Assembly (NCBI GenBank): GCA_905331475.1
Contig: CAJNYU010000239.1
Span: 1 to 64,000 of the forward strand
Length of the DNA: 64,000 bases
DNA from: Rotaria socialis
Taxonomy: Eukaryota > Rotifera > Eurotatoria > Philodinida > Philodinidae
Direction: 5' to 3'
This document shows, piece after piece, positions 11,798-22,512 of this stretch. How positions within the stretch are numbered: position 1 is the stretch's first letter; each line of letters opens with the position of its first letter. A program made the translations under genes and the position numbers. The notes beneath the pieces are model-generated. The model made no database searches and was not told the DNA's origin. It saw nothing but the letters and a program-made list of their open reading frames with translations.

Positions 11798-13128
11798 TTG
11801 GTTTTCGCTTTTTTCTTTGACTACAGTATTTTTCTGTACTGCTATAAATTCTATTGCAAAATAATTGCTCATCCTTTACGAAAATAGAATATGATTAAAT
11901 TGTGTGTTAAAAAATAGCTACTGTTGGTCCAGTTAAGACGTGAAAGAGCAATGTTTTTTTTCATTCTGAAGGATTATATTTAATTGCTTGAAATCTGCTA
12001 TTTTGCATGGAGCCCTATTTCTAGCATGATCGACATGAAGATACCATGACAACTAATCAGATGCTAGAAAGAAGTAACCAATAGTGAAACAGGCATATAA
12101 TACCAATGTCACTCTTTCAACTATCCAAACTTTTCTTAATACTCGACTTGGTAAACAACAAGAGTGCTAAAAGAAATTAGAAAAGTCTCATCAGATGTTG
12201 ATTCTGAAGAAATTACCCATCCACATGACGTGTGCTGAGCCTTCAAAGTAGAGAAACTTGGTAAAAGTAAAGCTTAACGCGCATTCATCAATTCCTCGAA
12301 GATAATCATATCCGAAAGTTACAAATAGACTTTTTAGATAAAGAAGGTCAGCCTACATCGAATAGTTTGTATAAAATTCCCTGAACTCACTCTCATAATG
12401 TTCAACCAGTTTTTCTTTTCATAAAACTAGATTGGTGAGAAAAGGATTGGTTAGAAAATAATTTTCTACGTCTTTGAGACTTCTCTCGATTCATTTGACA
12501 TGTTTGAATAATTGTTGGGTAACATATTCTTTCTGAATTAGGCTTTGGTTGTGTTGACCCTTTATTGTAAATCCAATCTTCTCAGTCAATAGTGAATCCA
12601 TGAATGGCACATATGTCATTTGATAGAGCATTAGCGCCTCGATATATGACACATCTTTTGAAAGATCGGGAGTGTTTAAATTATTAACGAACAGTTGATT
12701 CTGATACATAATAATACTCTTTGATGATGATGATGCATTTAATCAAGACAAGCGTTCTTCTGAGATTTCTCGTTGGTAGATTGAAGCTATACAAGTGAGC
12801 ACATTTTTATGGTTCTCGAAATTTTAGACTTGATGCTCTAAGAAAGTATGAAGCTTTTAACTACGATTGATTTTCGATCGTTAAAGGTTTTATTTGTGGT
12901 GAATTTTCGTGCAAGATAAGTAATAAAGAAAAAGGGCTGTAAATTATTCTATTACAATAGCACTTATCATTTGGCCGGTAGATTTAATTATGCGCAAATG
13001 TTTTTCCTCGATGGTGGCGTTTATGTACTTTCCAGTGTTCGATAACAGACATCCTTTTAGATAGGTAATGAGAGAATGATGATGTACTCCGTCATGCATC
13101 ACTAATGGACGTGTCAGAAAGTGTCCTC

Positions 13129-13195
13129 TACTGAAAGGAGGGTCTTACGCCGAAATGAGTTGTTTCGTTCGTTCATTCATTCGTTCGTTCGTTCA
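13129..13195 (+). repeat. Second copy of the CGCCGAAATGAGTT repeat
   Basis: It matches 2457-2510 in block order and orientation: CTACTGAAAGGAGGGTC, CGCCGAAATGAGTTG, then a run of TTCG/TTCA units. The TTCG run is longer here. Confidence 0.6.
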
Positions 13196-14192
13196 ATAGG
13201 AAATCAGATGAATAAACTTAACTAACCTCAAACAATATCTGTAGGGATAGGTTTGACCGAAGGTAATTGGGGTCGGGGAACACGATGGCGTTGTTAGTTT
13301 TTTGAAATGTTGTAGTTCAAGCAAGTTTATAATGAATTAGGAGCAGTTGAGATCATTGCATTTTCTTGATAAGAATTCTTTGTAGGGAAATTTTTTGAGG
13401 GTACCATTCAATGATGTTTATAGTGTGCGGTGGAATTGATTCTCAATTTGGCAACGGCTAGCCATGATTGGTGCTCAGGAGGGGCGCTGATGAACGACTA
13501 GCCGTTCAGTTAAAAATCTGTTGTAATTATAAGACTACAGGCCTTGGAGACTTTTAGAATAGTTACACGTTGTCTCGATTAGAAAAGTTGAAACAATTTT
13601 CGGAAAAGGTAAATATCTTCAAGTTCTTCCGAAGAAAGATCGTGAAATAATTGTTCAACTGGTGTGAAATATTTGAAATGTATATTTGTCGCGAATATCT
13701 TAATAAGTTTTGTTTTCCTGATTGCGAGTGGATTTGATTCAAAAGATGTAAATCTTAGATTTATCTATCTGTGAACGTTCAACCGGGTATGAATATATAT
13801 GAATTCTAGACCGAAAACGCACGGAAATAAAATGAGCCCACATGAGATTGAGCAAAAATGAGGATAAATCTAACCGAAATCGAGTTAGAAAAAGTCAGTT
13901 TGATATTTGATCTATGATTTACTCGTGCAGATTCATATTAAATATCTAGTTTATAAATCAATTTGAGTTGTAACTTAACTAAAATGGAGTATTTTGATCA
14001 TAGCTCTCCTGAATGGGTCTTATTCTTCACTCCGCTATCAAGCTGGTCGAAAGTTTTTCGGAGCATAGCTTGAGCAGTAGCAGATCGGATGCATTTAACT
14101 TCACTATCGCCATATAGTATTAGAAAGTAGTAATTAAATGCCGTTTTCTTGGTGATACTTCCAAGCAATTTTTCTATTTATGCTCAGTTATC

Positions 14193-14247
14193 AGGGCGTG
14201 GGTGTGAGTGTGGATGATTTGGTAGCGGAGACTCACACCCACACCCC
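14193..14247. repeat. Telomere-like hairpin
   Basis: The arm AGGGCGTGGGTGTGAGTGTGG faces ACTCACACCCACACCCC with a ~17-base spacer. A single arm with the related sequence CATATCCACCCACACCCTT lies at 14331-14349. Confidence 0.7.
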
Positions 14248-14924
14248 ATCACTGATAAATTGTTCTTTAGGATTTACTCCTTCGAAAGAGTGCAATCGTT
14301 GATATCAGCTAGATTGATATTCTCGTCTATCATATCCACCCACACCCTTGATCTTGAGAATTTCGAGAATCTTGCAATTATGATGTTTATGGTACCTTTT
14401 ATGCAAGCCATTAAAATAGCTTACAATGGATATTATGTACTATCAGAATTGTAGAGTAAGTGTAGTTCTACTAATGTTATACAGCATTGAGTAATGCATT
14501 TCCTAACTCAAGGCCACATTTGACATTAAGTGTAACCAGTTTTTTTCTGATTTTCTGTACAAAAGAGTTATCAAATATTTTCACGATATTTTTACATTGT
14601 TTCAGCTCTGGCGCTTGTGAGCTCCGTCGCTTTTGATATTTAATCAAGAAGCAATCATGCTTCCTGAAAAAGCAGAATATATATAAATGACAATTTAAAT
14701 GTTCAGCGGTAGGCACTTCTTTTTTCATTAGTATTTCTAAAAAAATATTGTAAATTCTGTGGTCTTCTTTTTCATCATAATTTAAATACCACCTGAAACT
14801 AACACTAGTAGCACTGCTTCGAACATTGGCTTGATAGAACAAGCGTCCTCTTTTTCATTACAAAACTTCGAACTTTTCTATCGTCGAGCAAGAAGCACAC
14901 ATACACATCTGTCCTGAAAGTGAT

Positions 14925-15914
14925 ATGAATAAGCAAATGAACAATATTTCGTTTGTACATCAAAATAGCATATATACAATCAGCATGAAACAACGAACTA
15001 TTACAATGTCCTTAATAATTACATTGGGTGTACCATCATTAATATGTTTTCTGGTTATCTTTTATTATTTTTTTCGATTGCGCCACGTATTACTTATGAA
15101 TCGTATCAATCATCATGTGATTTTATGTATCTTAATAAGTGATTTCTTGCTAATTACAACTGAATTACCATTTACGTTATCCTATCTTTCATTAGGATAC
15201 GTACGATCATCGAAATTATGTCTGTTTTGGATCTATTGGAACTATACTCTTCCAGTAGTATCTTTATTTCTGACAATGTATGCAGCGATTGAACGCTATA
15301 TGTTAGTATTTCACAAACAGATCATTATGAAACACAAAATATTGTTTCATTATATACCGTTGGGATTCGTTTGTGTATATCCTTTCGGAATTTACATGTA
15401 TCTTATTCTAAGTTTTCCATGCGGATCAAATTATGAACACGATGTAGCTGCATTGCTTTGCGGAGGAGCATGCTATCTTAATGATATGGTTCAAAGTATA
15501 TATGATACAGTTGTTGATACAATGCTACCAGCTTTTATTATATTGATTTTCAGTCTCATGATGATTGGTCACGTAATCGTACGCAAGCATATGGTGTCAC
15601 CATCGATACCAGTATCGAATACATTACAAAGAAATCGACGAATGATCTTACAATTACTAGGCATAAGTTCAATGACTCTAATGACTTGGATGCCTTGAGT
15701 AGTTATAATCTTAGTACAAGATTTATATGATCCATCATTTGGCGGAGATTTTCTTGTACTTGTTGTGAACTATTTGGCATATTTTGCAAGTTTCGGATCA
15801 CCATTTTTTGCATTAATTGGTCTACCAGAGATCCTTGAAAAATTTATGAAATCAAACCTTGTTGGTACCGTTACTATTAGCAGAAATGTGGTACTCGCAA
15901 ACTCTCGAACATGA
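14925..15914 (+). pseudogene. Rhodopsin-like 7-TM receptor broken by in-frame TGA in TM6
   Basis: The frame encodes seven hydrophobic helices in a rhodopsin-like layout. TM3 ends in ERYM at the DRY position. A disulphide-type Cys lies before TM3 and several Cys lie in the second extracellular loop. After TM6 (WMP) the frame meets TGA (15696-15698), then continues open to TGA at 15912-15914 through a good TM7 (NYLAYFASFGSPFFALIGLP). The stop sits right after WMP, where a Trp codon (TGG) is common in this receptor family, so one base change explains it. Bdelloid genomes hold very many such orphan receptors (established knowledge). The ligand is unknown. Without TM7 the product would not be a normal receptor. 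Confidence 0.75.
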
Positions 15915-16144
15915 GGACTCCTTTTCAAAACAGTTAATGGTTGGAGATTTAATCTTACTTCAATTGTAAAATAATTATAATGACGTCGAGATGCATTAAC
16001 ACATTGAGCAAATACGGATAAAACTGTTTTTGCACTGAAAAATGTCATTTCACACCAAATAACTAATATTGATATACAGCCTAAATTTATAACAAGAATA
16101 CGAAGAGCCCATAGACGTATAAGACAAAATATAAACCATTCTAA
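15915..16144. other. 3' flank of the broken receptor
   Basis: I recognise no gene or repeat between the receptor frame and the telomere-like hairpin. Confidence 0.4.
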
Positions 16145-16249
16145 AGGGTGTGGGTGTGGGTGTGGGTGTGGGTGTGGGTGTGGGTGTGGTAGGTGTGGAT
16201 GTGGTGGGTGTATGTGTGGCGTCTTGCTTCATATCCACATCCACACCCT
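16145..16249. repeat. Longest telomere-like hairpin: seven TGTGGG units facing CCACACCCT
   Basis: Seven near-perfect TGTGGG units on the plus strand (to about 16190) pass into GTGTGGATGTGGTGGG variants, then the core GTCTTGCTTCATATCC, then CACATCCACACCCT. The core, read on the minus strand, matches the cores of the copies at 16825 and 21927. Confidence 0.85.
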
Positions 16250-16824
16250 ATACCTAGAAGAAAACTTATTTAAGCCTACTAAACAATATTACAATATCAC
16301 TGCCCGAACTTTTGGTATGCCCTAAGTATGATTATTCTTTGTAATACTTAGTCTCTAGATTAAATACATAGTTGCTAGTGCCAACCAGCTATCCTTAACG
16401 AAATACGTACGTATTTATCCGTGATTAGCAAAAGCAATTGGTAATATTTTATCCCCAAGAATAAGTAGCTAGACGCAGTGAGCATTTGTGTATATTTTTT
16501 TCATAGTGCAATCGTTATTGTGAAAACTGATATACACAGTACTGACCAAAATTATAAGGACAGATTGTTTTTTAGCGTTTTTATTTTTTGTTCATATACT
16601 TTTCCTGCTTGCAATGATTTGTGTGTTGAAATATACAAACTCAAGTACGATTTTTCTGATGATTCAGTCAGATTTGCTCGATTCGAATTTTAAATTTGAG
16701 AAAAAACAAATTTATTTGAAATCGAGTCTCAGAAAAACATCAGGAAAAGACGCTGGTCTAGCTCAGTTTTTTGGCTACTAAAACAAAAATACAAATGAGT
16801 GCGTTTTTCTCAGTCCTGTATCCT

Positions 16825-16883
16825 AGGGTGTGGGTGTGTGAGTGTGGATATGAAACAAGACGCCACACATGCACCCACGCCCT
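16825..16883. repeat. Telomere-like hairpin with shared core
   Basis: AGGGTGTGGGTGTGTGAGTG, core GGATATGAAACAAGACG, then CCACACATGCACCCACGCCCT. The core is identical at 16 of 17 positions to the copy at 21927. The last base coincides with the third base of the stop codon of the minus-strand gene that follows. Confidence 0.8.
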
Positions 16884-17542
16884 CAAGATAGTTGTGGAAA
16901 ATCTGTGCAGATTAATTTCATTATTTTAAGAGCATCATCATTACTAATTCGTGAGCCATCACATGTCGTAACAAGGAAACAGCTGTACACTGGATCATTG
17001 CCAACAGTATATGATGAACAAACACTAACCGGATCTTGGTGAAACGTCATACCCAACAATGCACGTAATCTGCAAACCATTGTACGTGTACATGTGATAA
17101 GAAAAGATCCGTATGGTTCGATATTCCATTCAGCAGTGCACGAAATACTGTCTTTATCGACAACTTGATGTTTAATGTTGATAGCTTTCAATAACTCTTC
17201 AACGAAATTCATCAATTTTCTGTTAATATATTGAGCTTCTTTTAGTTGAAACTTGTTTGCCCTATCGTCAGGAACAGTAGCGAGATTTATACAGTAAGTT
17301 TGTTGACTTTGATCGTCATCGGTGCACGTTGTTTGTTGTTGTTGTTGTTCTGTAGCTGTATGTTCGCCAAGATTATCATAGTCAGAGAAATATGGTAAAA
17401 GCCTGTCATATGAAATATCTACCGAAGGTGACAATGGAACTTTAACATCGCCTCTTGACTCTTCTAATGTAATGTTGACCTTTAAGAGAACTGTAGTTGA
17501 ATCTACGGTTTCTTGATGTCGTAATCCATTGGAACAAGCCAT
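16883..17542 (-). CDS. Hypothetical protein, 219 residues
   Basis: I do not recognise this protein. The start is taken at the ATG at 17542 (MACSNGLRHQ); the frame is open a few codons further but without an upstream ATG. The N-terminal half is polar with a short poly-Gln stretch (about residues 75-80) and acidic residues. The C-terminal ~110 residues look folded, with a helix (KEAQYINRKLMNFVEELLK) followed by Cys-containing strands (CTAEWNIEPYGSFLITCTRT, VCSSYTVGNDPVYSCFLVTT). There is no signal peptide or membrane segment. The stop codon lies at the edge of the hairpin at 16825-16883, so the hairpin may have replaced the original 3' end. It could be a single-exon gene or part of a larger one. 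Confidence 0.5.
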   Translation of the reverse strand: MACSNGLRHQETVDSTTVLLKVNITLEESRGDVKVPLSPSVDISYDRLLPYFSDYDNLGEHTATEQQQQQTTCTDDDQSQQTYCINLATVPDDRANKFQLKEAQYINRKLMNFVEELLKAINIKHQVVDKDSISCTAEWNIEPYGSFLITCTRTMVCRLRALLGMTFHQDPVSVCSSYTVGNDPVYSCFLVTTCDGSRISNDDALKIMKLICTDFPQLS

Positions 17543-19028
17543 AGTTAACTTCTTTGATGAGTTCAAACCAGTAAGGATTAATTTTTAGTTCGAATTCGTA
17601 TTGTGCGCTGTTACTATAATATAGAAAATCATTTCTTCACGAGTGCCTCTTTTTATTGTAACGTTGTTTCCGTAAGAAAACATTTTTTTCCCATAATTTA
17701 TGATTCATGAACGCATTGGTGAAAAACCTTGCTCAATTAATTATTCTTTTAAAAATAACAAACGGTTCAACGTCATGGTAGCAACGGCAAGAACGCTTGC
17801 GGCTGTGATACTTTGTTGAAAGCACGGAAAGAAAAATAGAAAAAGAACACTATATGAAACTGCAAAAACAAACCATAGGAAAAGATTTAAAAACGAGGAA
17901 CTTTTTAATGTGAATTTGTTTGAAGTAAAAAAAGTAGATCTCAGATACGAATAAGCTTTTTTACGTTTTAATATCTGCTACTTCAATGAAATGTCTGACA
18001 ATAATTCGGACATTTTGTTTATCAAGACAATCATTTGATAAAGCGAGTCGATCAATGATGAAAATGCATTTAGATTGTTTTATTTTTTTCATATTTAGTC
18101 AATGCATAATCTGCTTTATCTACGTGACCGCATTGTACAGGAAAATAACAACAATAAACTTCAACACTCGTGGTATCATGACGAAATATTTATCAGTGAT
18201 TTAATTTTTATGGACTTGAGGATGTGGGTGTGTCGGAGTATTATTCATGTCAAACACGCACACCCACCCCAACTCTGAACAAAAGGCTTAAGGGCACCTA
18301 TCCATTTGAAGTTTTTCATATCTCGTGAAGATCTACTTTATGCGTCGAGTTCAATTCCAAAACTGATTAGACAGTTGAAAACGTTCTCTCGTAAGAAAGA
18401 TAATCTGATTTGATCAGATTTATGAAGAAATATATTTCCTTTGAATGAATTGGTCGCAATGATCTGATCTGGAAGATAGTGTGCGAACTTCTATTATTGT
18501 CGCTTAAAGTCTATGAACATATAGTTTGGTATGATTATAGTTATTTAATACACACGGTTGTGTCGAAGGACAAAAAAAATCGTATTTAAAATCTCCTCTT
18601 CACCACTACTTCAAATAGATATGTTACTGAATGTACAACATTATATTAATAATATACGTCAGAATCGAATGGAATAGTGATATTAAAGACGGTACTTATT
18701 CGCACGATATCTTTTGCTTACTTTTATATAAATATAAGTACATACACGACGTTGATAAAAATTCATTTTATTGTTCGAATGTCAAAATTCTTAATTTTCG
18801 GTCATTCTCTTAAATTAGAATAGATAAGATGATCATAGTTTATTAATCCTCAATAAGTTTTATCATTCGTGAATATTATTCAGTATAATAAAAAAAAATT
18901 TTCGTTCTATCATACATATCTTCATTTTTCAACTAGTCAACCTAGAAACGTATATTAACGATTAATTTTCATATTTATTCGAAAGGAAGCTATATTCAAA
19001 ATCAAGATATCTGTTTAAAAAATCAATT
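17543..19028. other. Gene-free stretch
   Basis: No gene is supported. It contains one telomere-like hairpin (18219-18270). Short open frames at 17986-18204 and 18631-18813 have no recognisable features. Confidence 0.45.
18219..18270. repeat. Telomere-like hairpin
   Basis: GAGGATGTGGGTGTG faces CACGCACACCCACCCC, with the spacer TCGGAGTATTATTCATGTC. Confidence 0.7.
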
Positions 19029-21051
19029 CTACCACCATAAATACAATTTTCGATTAATAACTTTGAGAGTATAATCATGAAGAAGTTTTTTTGATTTAAT
19101 TAAAGTTTTCAATGTTGTTATCAGATCATTACGTTGCTTTGAAATGCACAATGAAGATAAATAACGAGTGTTACTATTAGATTTTGATAATAAATATTGA
19201 GCTATTGGTTGTAAATCTTGTTTATATAAATTAATAGTGAGATATTCCATTCGAGGAAAAACAGTAGTGAGTAATTGAATTTTTTCCAACGTAATTTCTT
19301 TACTAATTGTTACCTTTGTTATAGTATTCATATTAGATACCAATTTTGATAATTCTTTTTGTTGAATTGAAACAGAATCAGTTCGATAAAGTATTATAGA
19401 ATCAAGTTTCAATGCATGAACATTAGGTGCAAATTGTAAAAGTTCAATTACTTGTTCAAAAGAAAAATGATGACATTCAATAGTTAGTTTAGTCAATTTT
19501 TTCAATTTAAGAAGACGATTAAAATCAATGGTAATTGAATCACGAGGTACTTCAAATGTTTCACAAAATGTAAGTTTAGTAGCATTTGGAAAATTATCAA
19601 TAGATTTTTTTATCATATTTTTACTATGAATACAAATATGATGAATTGGATCTTCATTAATATCAAAACGAGATGACCAGATAGTTTCGACTAGTTCATC
19701 ATACAATACATAATCTTTTCTTCTGAAAAGAAATAGATGAAGAAATATAGTGTAATCGATAAATTTGTCTTGTTTTTACCTATGCGGATTTCTTGAATAG
19801 AAGACAGCAGCATTCGACCATGTTATCTGATGATAATGATGGTCAAAGAACCATTGATGTTCTATCCAAAATTTTGAATTAAATTTATTGATAAGAGTTT
19901 CAAATGCTTGACGTTCATCATTGGAATCTATTCCACGATATGAAAGTTGAAAATCAAAGACACTCAGATTTAACATATGAGTTGCAATTAGTTGTTCCCA
20001 TCGATGAGCATTTAAATACTGTGTACTATTACCATATAATCCAATATACTGTATTGCAATAGTTAAAACTTGAATTTGACGAAAATAATTTGTTACTAAG
20101 CTTTCGAAATCATCAAAATTAACATTATGTAATTTAAGTGAAACATTTGTTAAATAATTTAAGGTTACCGAACCTCTTTCGTTTCGATTGAGTTTAGGTT
20201 CCTTAAGATTACCAATTGATAAACGGCGTAGCTGTGGAACATAAGATAATAAAATAGGAAGTTGATCAATCGAAATCTCATGATTAATGATGAGATGTTC
20301 GATAGTACTAAATTCATTTGTAGCAACATGTAACGATTTTGGACATTGTAATAGTTCAATTAATATCTGACAGTATTTCAGTATAGGTAAATGAAATATT
20401 TTATAATAGATATTGCAAGGATTTTTAATAGTATTAATCGATATGATAATCAATGAGGATAAAACAGGTAGAGAAGACAAATGATTTACAATTTGTTCAA
20501 TATAATTCGATTCAATATTATTTAAAATAAGTGTTGTAAGTTGAGTTAAATTTTTCATTATTGGCAGTAGTAATAAACTTAGATCAATAAATGGATTCGA
20601 TAATCGAAAGAATTCAATTCGATAAGCATAAGGTTTAATAATATGTGTTAAATACTGCTGTAATTTTGATTTTGACATGGATGAAATATTGATTTTAATC
20701 GGAAGATTTGAATTAAGAAAAAAATCTTGAAATCGTTGATTAAGATCGTAAAAAGCTTGAAATGCATGATGATAGTTGAGAAATTCAAATATTTCATAAA
20801 TAAGTTCATTTGAAAGATTTTCAAGAGTAGTAATATCGTCTTTTATTAAACTGAAAAAGAAGAGAGTTTTGATAAAACAAAAAAATAGTTTTGTAATAAA
20901 CAAACCAGTCTGTTTCGTTTGCCGTTACTAAGAAATAAAAGATGTGTTCATCAAAAAAAAGCAGATATAATTTTTTACCGTCAATCTTTTTTCTTTTGTT
21001 ATAATTATTATCATGAATAATATTATTTCGTCTTCTTTTGATTTGCTTCAT
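19029..21051 (-). CDS. F-box-type protein with leucine-rich region
   Basis: The gene reads from 21051 down. Exon 1 (21051-20979) encodes a basic N-terminus with KRRR and KRKK clusters. The main exon ends at 19780. A 57-bp intron (19779-19723) leads to the last exon (19722-19029). Between exon 1 and the main exon I favour a 22-base mini-exon (20927-20906) with introns of 51 and 55 bp and the main exon starting at 20850 (619 residues). A single 139-bp intron with the main exon from 20839 (608 residues) is also in frame. The F-box lies near residue 40 (LENLSNELIYEIFEFL), followed by irregular leucine-rich repeats (for example LTKLTIECHHFSFEQVIELL) to the end. By family knowledge such proteins bind Skp1 and recruit substrates to a ubiquitin ligase through the leucine-rich part. 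The substrate is unknown. The family is expanded in bdelloids. Confidence 0.75.
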
Positions 21052-21642
21052 GAAAAAATCAGACAGTTTATAAAATCTATAATGATGAATAGCTTATTGA
21101 TGTATAAGTTTGAATAAAGACTGCATGTATGCTTTGCATAGCACGTTATTTTATCCAACATGGATGCACAGAACATGCAAGAAAGAAAAGATAAAGAAAA
21201 ATAGCTGTTTGAAATGATCACAGAAAGAAAAGTAATCCATATGATATGAATCATTTCGCAAGAACGTTATCGAAATGAATCATGTTTTTTCATCATTGAT
21301 TTTTACTTTCCTCAATTTATATTCATTTAACACAAATTGATGGATTTGGTTTTATGTTACGGTCAGCTTAGCAACAGTCGTTATTAATCAATGCGTAGAC
21401 TATGATAGCTCATATCAACCAATAGGAACTATTGTAAAAGTAAAGAAGCCAGTCAGGGAGCAAAATGGTTTTAAAATGCTTAAAAATACACATCATTATA
21501 ATGATATAAAACTGTCACAAAAAACGGCTGAAAATGCTTTACATATGATGCATTAAAATGATTACTTCTAATCAAGTGAAACTGGTTTGAAAAGATTAAA
21601 AAAATAATGTTAACGACATAAATCATTTTCTTCTATTATTTC
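21052..21642. other. 5' flank of F-box gene
   Basis: No gene is seen. The stretch probably includes the promoter of the minus-strand F-box gene. It ends at the small element at 21643. Confidence 0.4.
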
Positions 21643-21687
21643 TAGGCATGCACCGAACCCGAACGGTTCGGGTACTATTCATGCCTA
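21643..21687. mobile_element. 45-bp hAT-like miniature element with 8-bp target duplication
   Basis: The element begins TAGGCATG and ends CATGCCTA (perfect 8-bp inverted ends). Its centre is the palindrome ACCGAACCCGAACGGTTCGG. It is flanked on both sides by the identical 8-mer ATTATTTC (21635-21642 and 21688-21695). An 8-bp target duplication with TA-G termini fits the hAT superfamily. It is too small to encode anything. Confidence 0.7.
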
Positions 21688-21695
21688 ATTATTTC

Positions 21696-22512
21696 TGACT
21701 TGGTTTATTGATAGGAAAATTATCGATAAATTTGAAATAGTTAAATACTACCTAACAAATTCATTTCAATTTTAATTATTTAAATGGCACGTCTTTCTTT
21801 AAAAATTGTACAAATAAGTTAATGATGGAATCAAAACGAAAAAGAATAAAAATAGAATAGACTATACATTTCGGTACTACTCCAATTTAATCTCACCTTC
21901 ATCCTAATGCTGCATTCAATGTACTAAGGGTGTGGGTGTGGGTATGGATATGAAACAAGACATCACACCCACGCCCATTCCTAAGTTTTTTCATATATTC
22001 TTCGTCATCGGAGATCATTTTCGTAAGACTAAGGTTGTTCCATTTATTCATTTAATTTGAATAAGACATATCAAGGAGACTCTGCTTCTTATGCTTTTAA
22101 AATACAATAACAATTAAAACAAATTAAAATGAATATTATTGAACAAGCCTCTGTTTTAGACGAACCTTCGAGAGAGAAAGAGAGTTGGTGTGGGCTTTTC
22201 CTTTATTCACACATTCATACCTTTTCCTCAATCAGTTTTAATATGAAGCAAAGCTCACGTTCACTAATATCTGTGCGTGGCAAAGGTAGGGGAAACCGAT
22301 TCCCATGCATTTGTCACATTCTATTGATCAAACACTAAGTTTTTGAAAACAGTAGGTTTACATTCCATGATTTTCATGGCATTTGAATCGAGTAAGCTGA
22401 CCTATTTTGATGCTCACAATCACCTTGCTTACCATTATATATATCAAAGGAGACAAGACAGGAGTTCAGTTATTGTCGTTGCCATTTTAACGGAACAATC
22501 GACGAAGAGAGA
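21696..22512. other. Gene-free stretch upstream of pentapeptide gene
   Basis: It holds one telomere-like hairpin (21927-21976). Short open frames overlapping 22129-22582 carry no recognisable motif and are in other frames than the gene that follows. Confidence 0.4.
21927..21976. repeat. Telomere-like hairpin with shared core
   Basis: AAGGGTGTGGGTGTGGGTAT, core GGATATGAAACAAGACA, then TCACACCCACGCCC. Same arm and core order as the copy at 16825. Confidence 0.8.

Larger units (their letters stand above)
11798..14924. other. Gene-free stretch with repeat fragments
   Basis: There is no convincing gene. A weak open stretch near 12290-12380 is not recognisable. A short inverted repeat (ACGGCTAG at about 13452 against CTAGCCGT at about 13498) and the repeats at 13129-13195 and 14193-14349 are the only structures found. 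Confidence 0.45.

Noticed and set aside
4179..15914. TGA might be reassigned or read through in this genome
   Set aside because: Intact genes here end at TGA as their natural stop (channel gene at 11797, Rh gene at 32529, pentapeptide gene at 24428). Isolated nonsense mutations explain the two odd cases.
16050..16244. Thr-Pro repeat protein read on the minus strand
   Set aside because: It is only the translation of the TGTGGG array inside the hairpin at 16145-16249.
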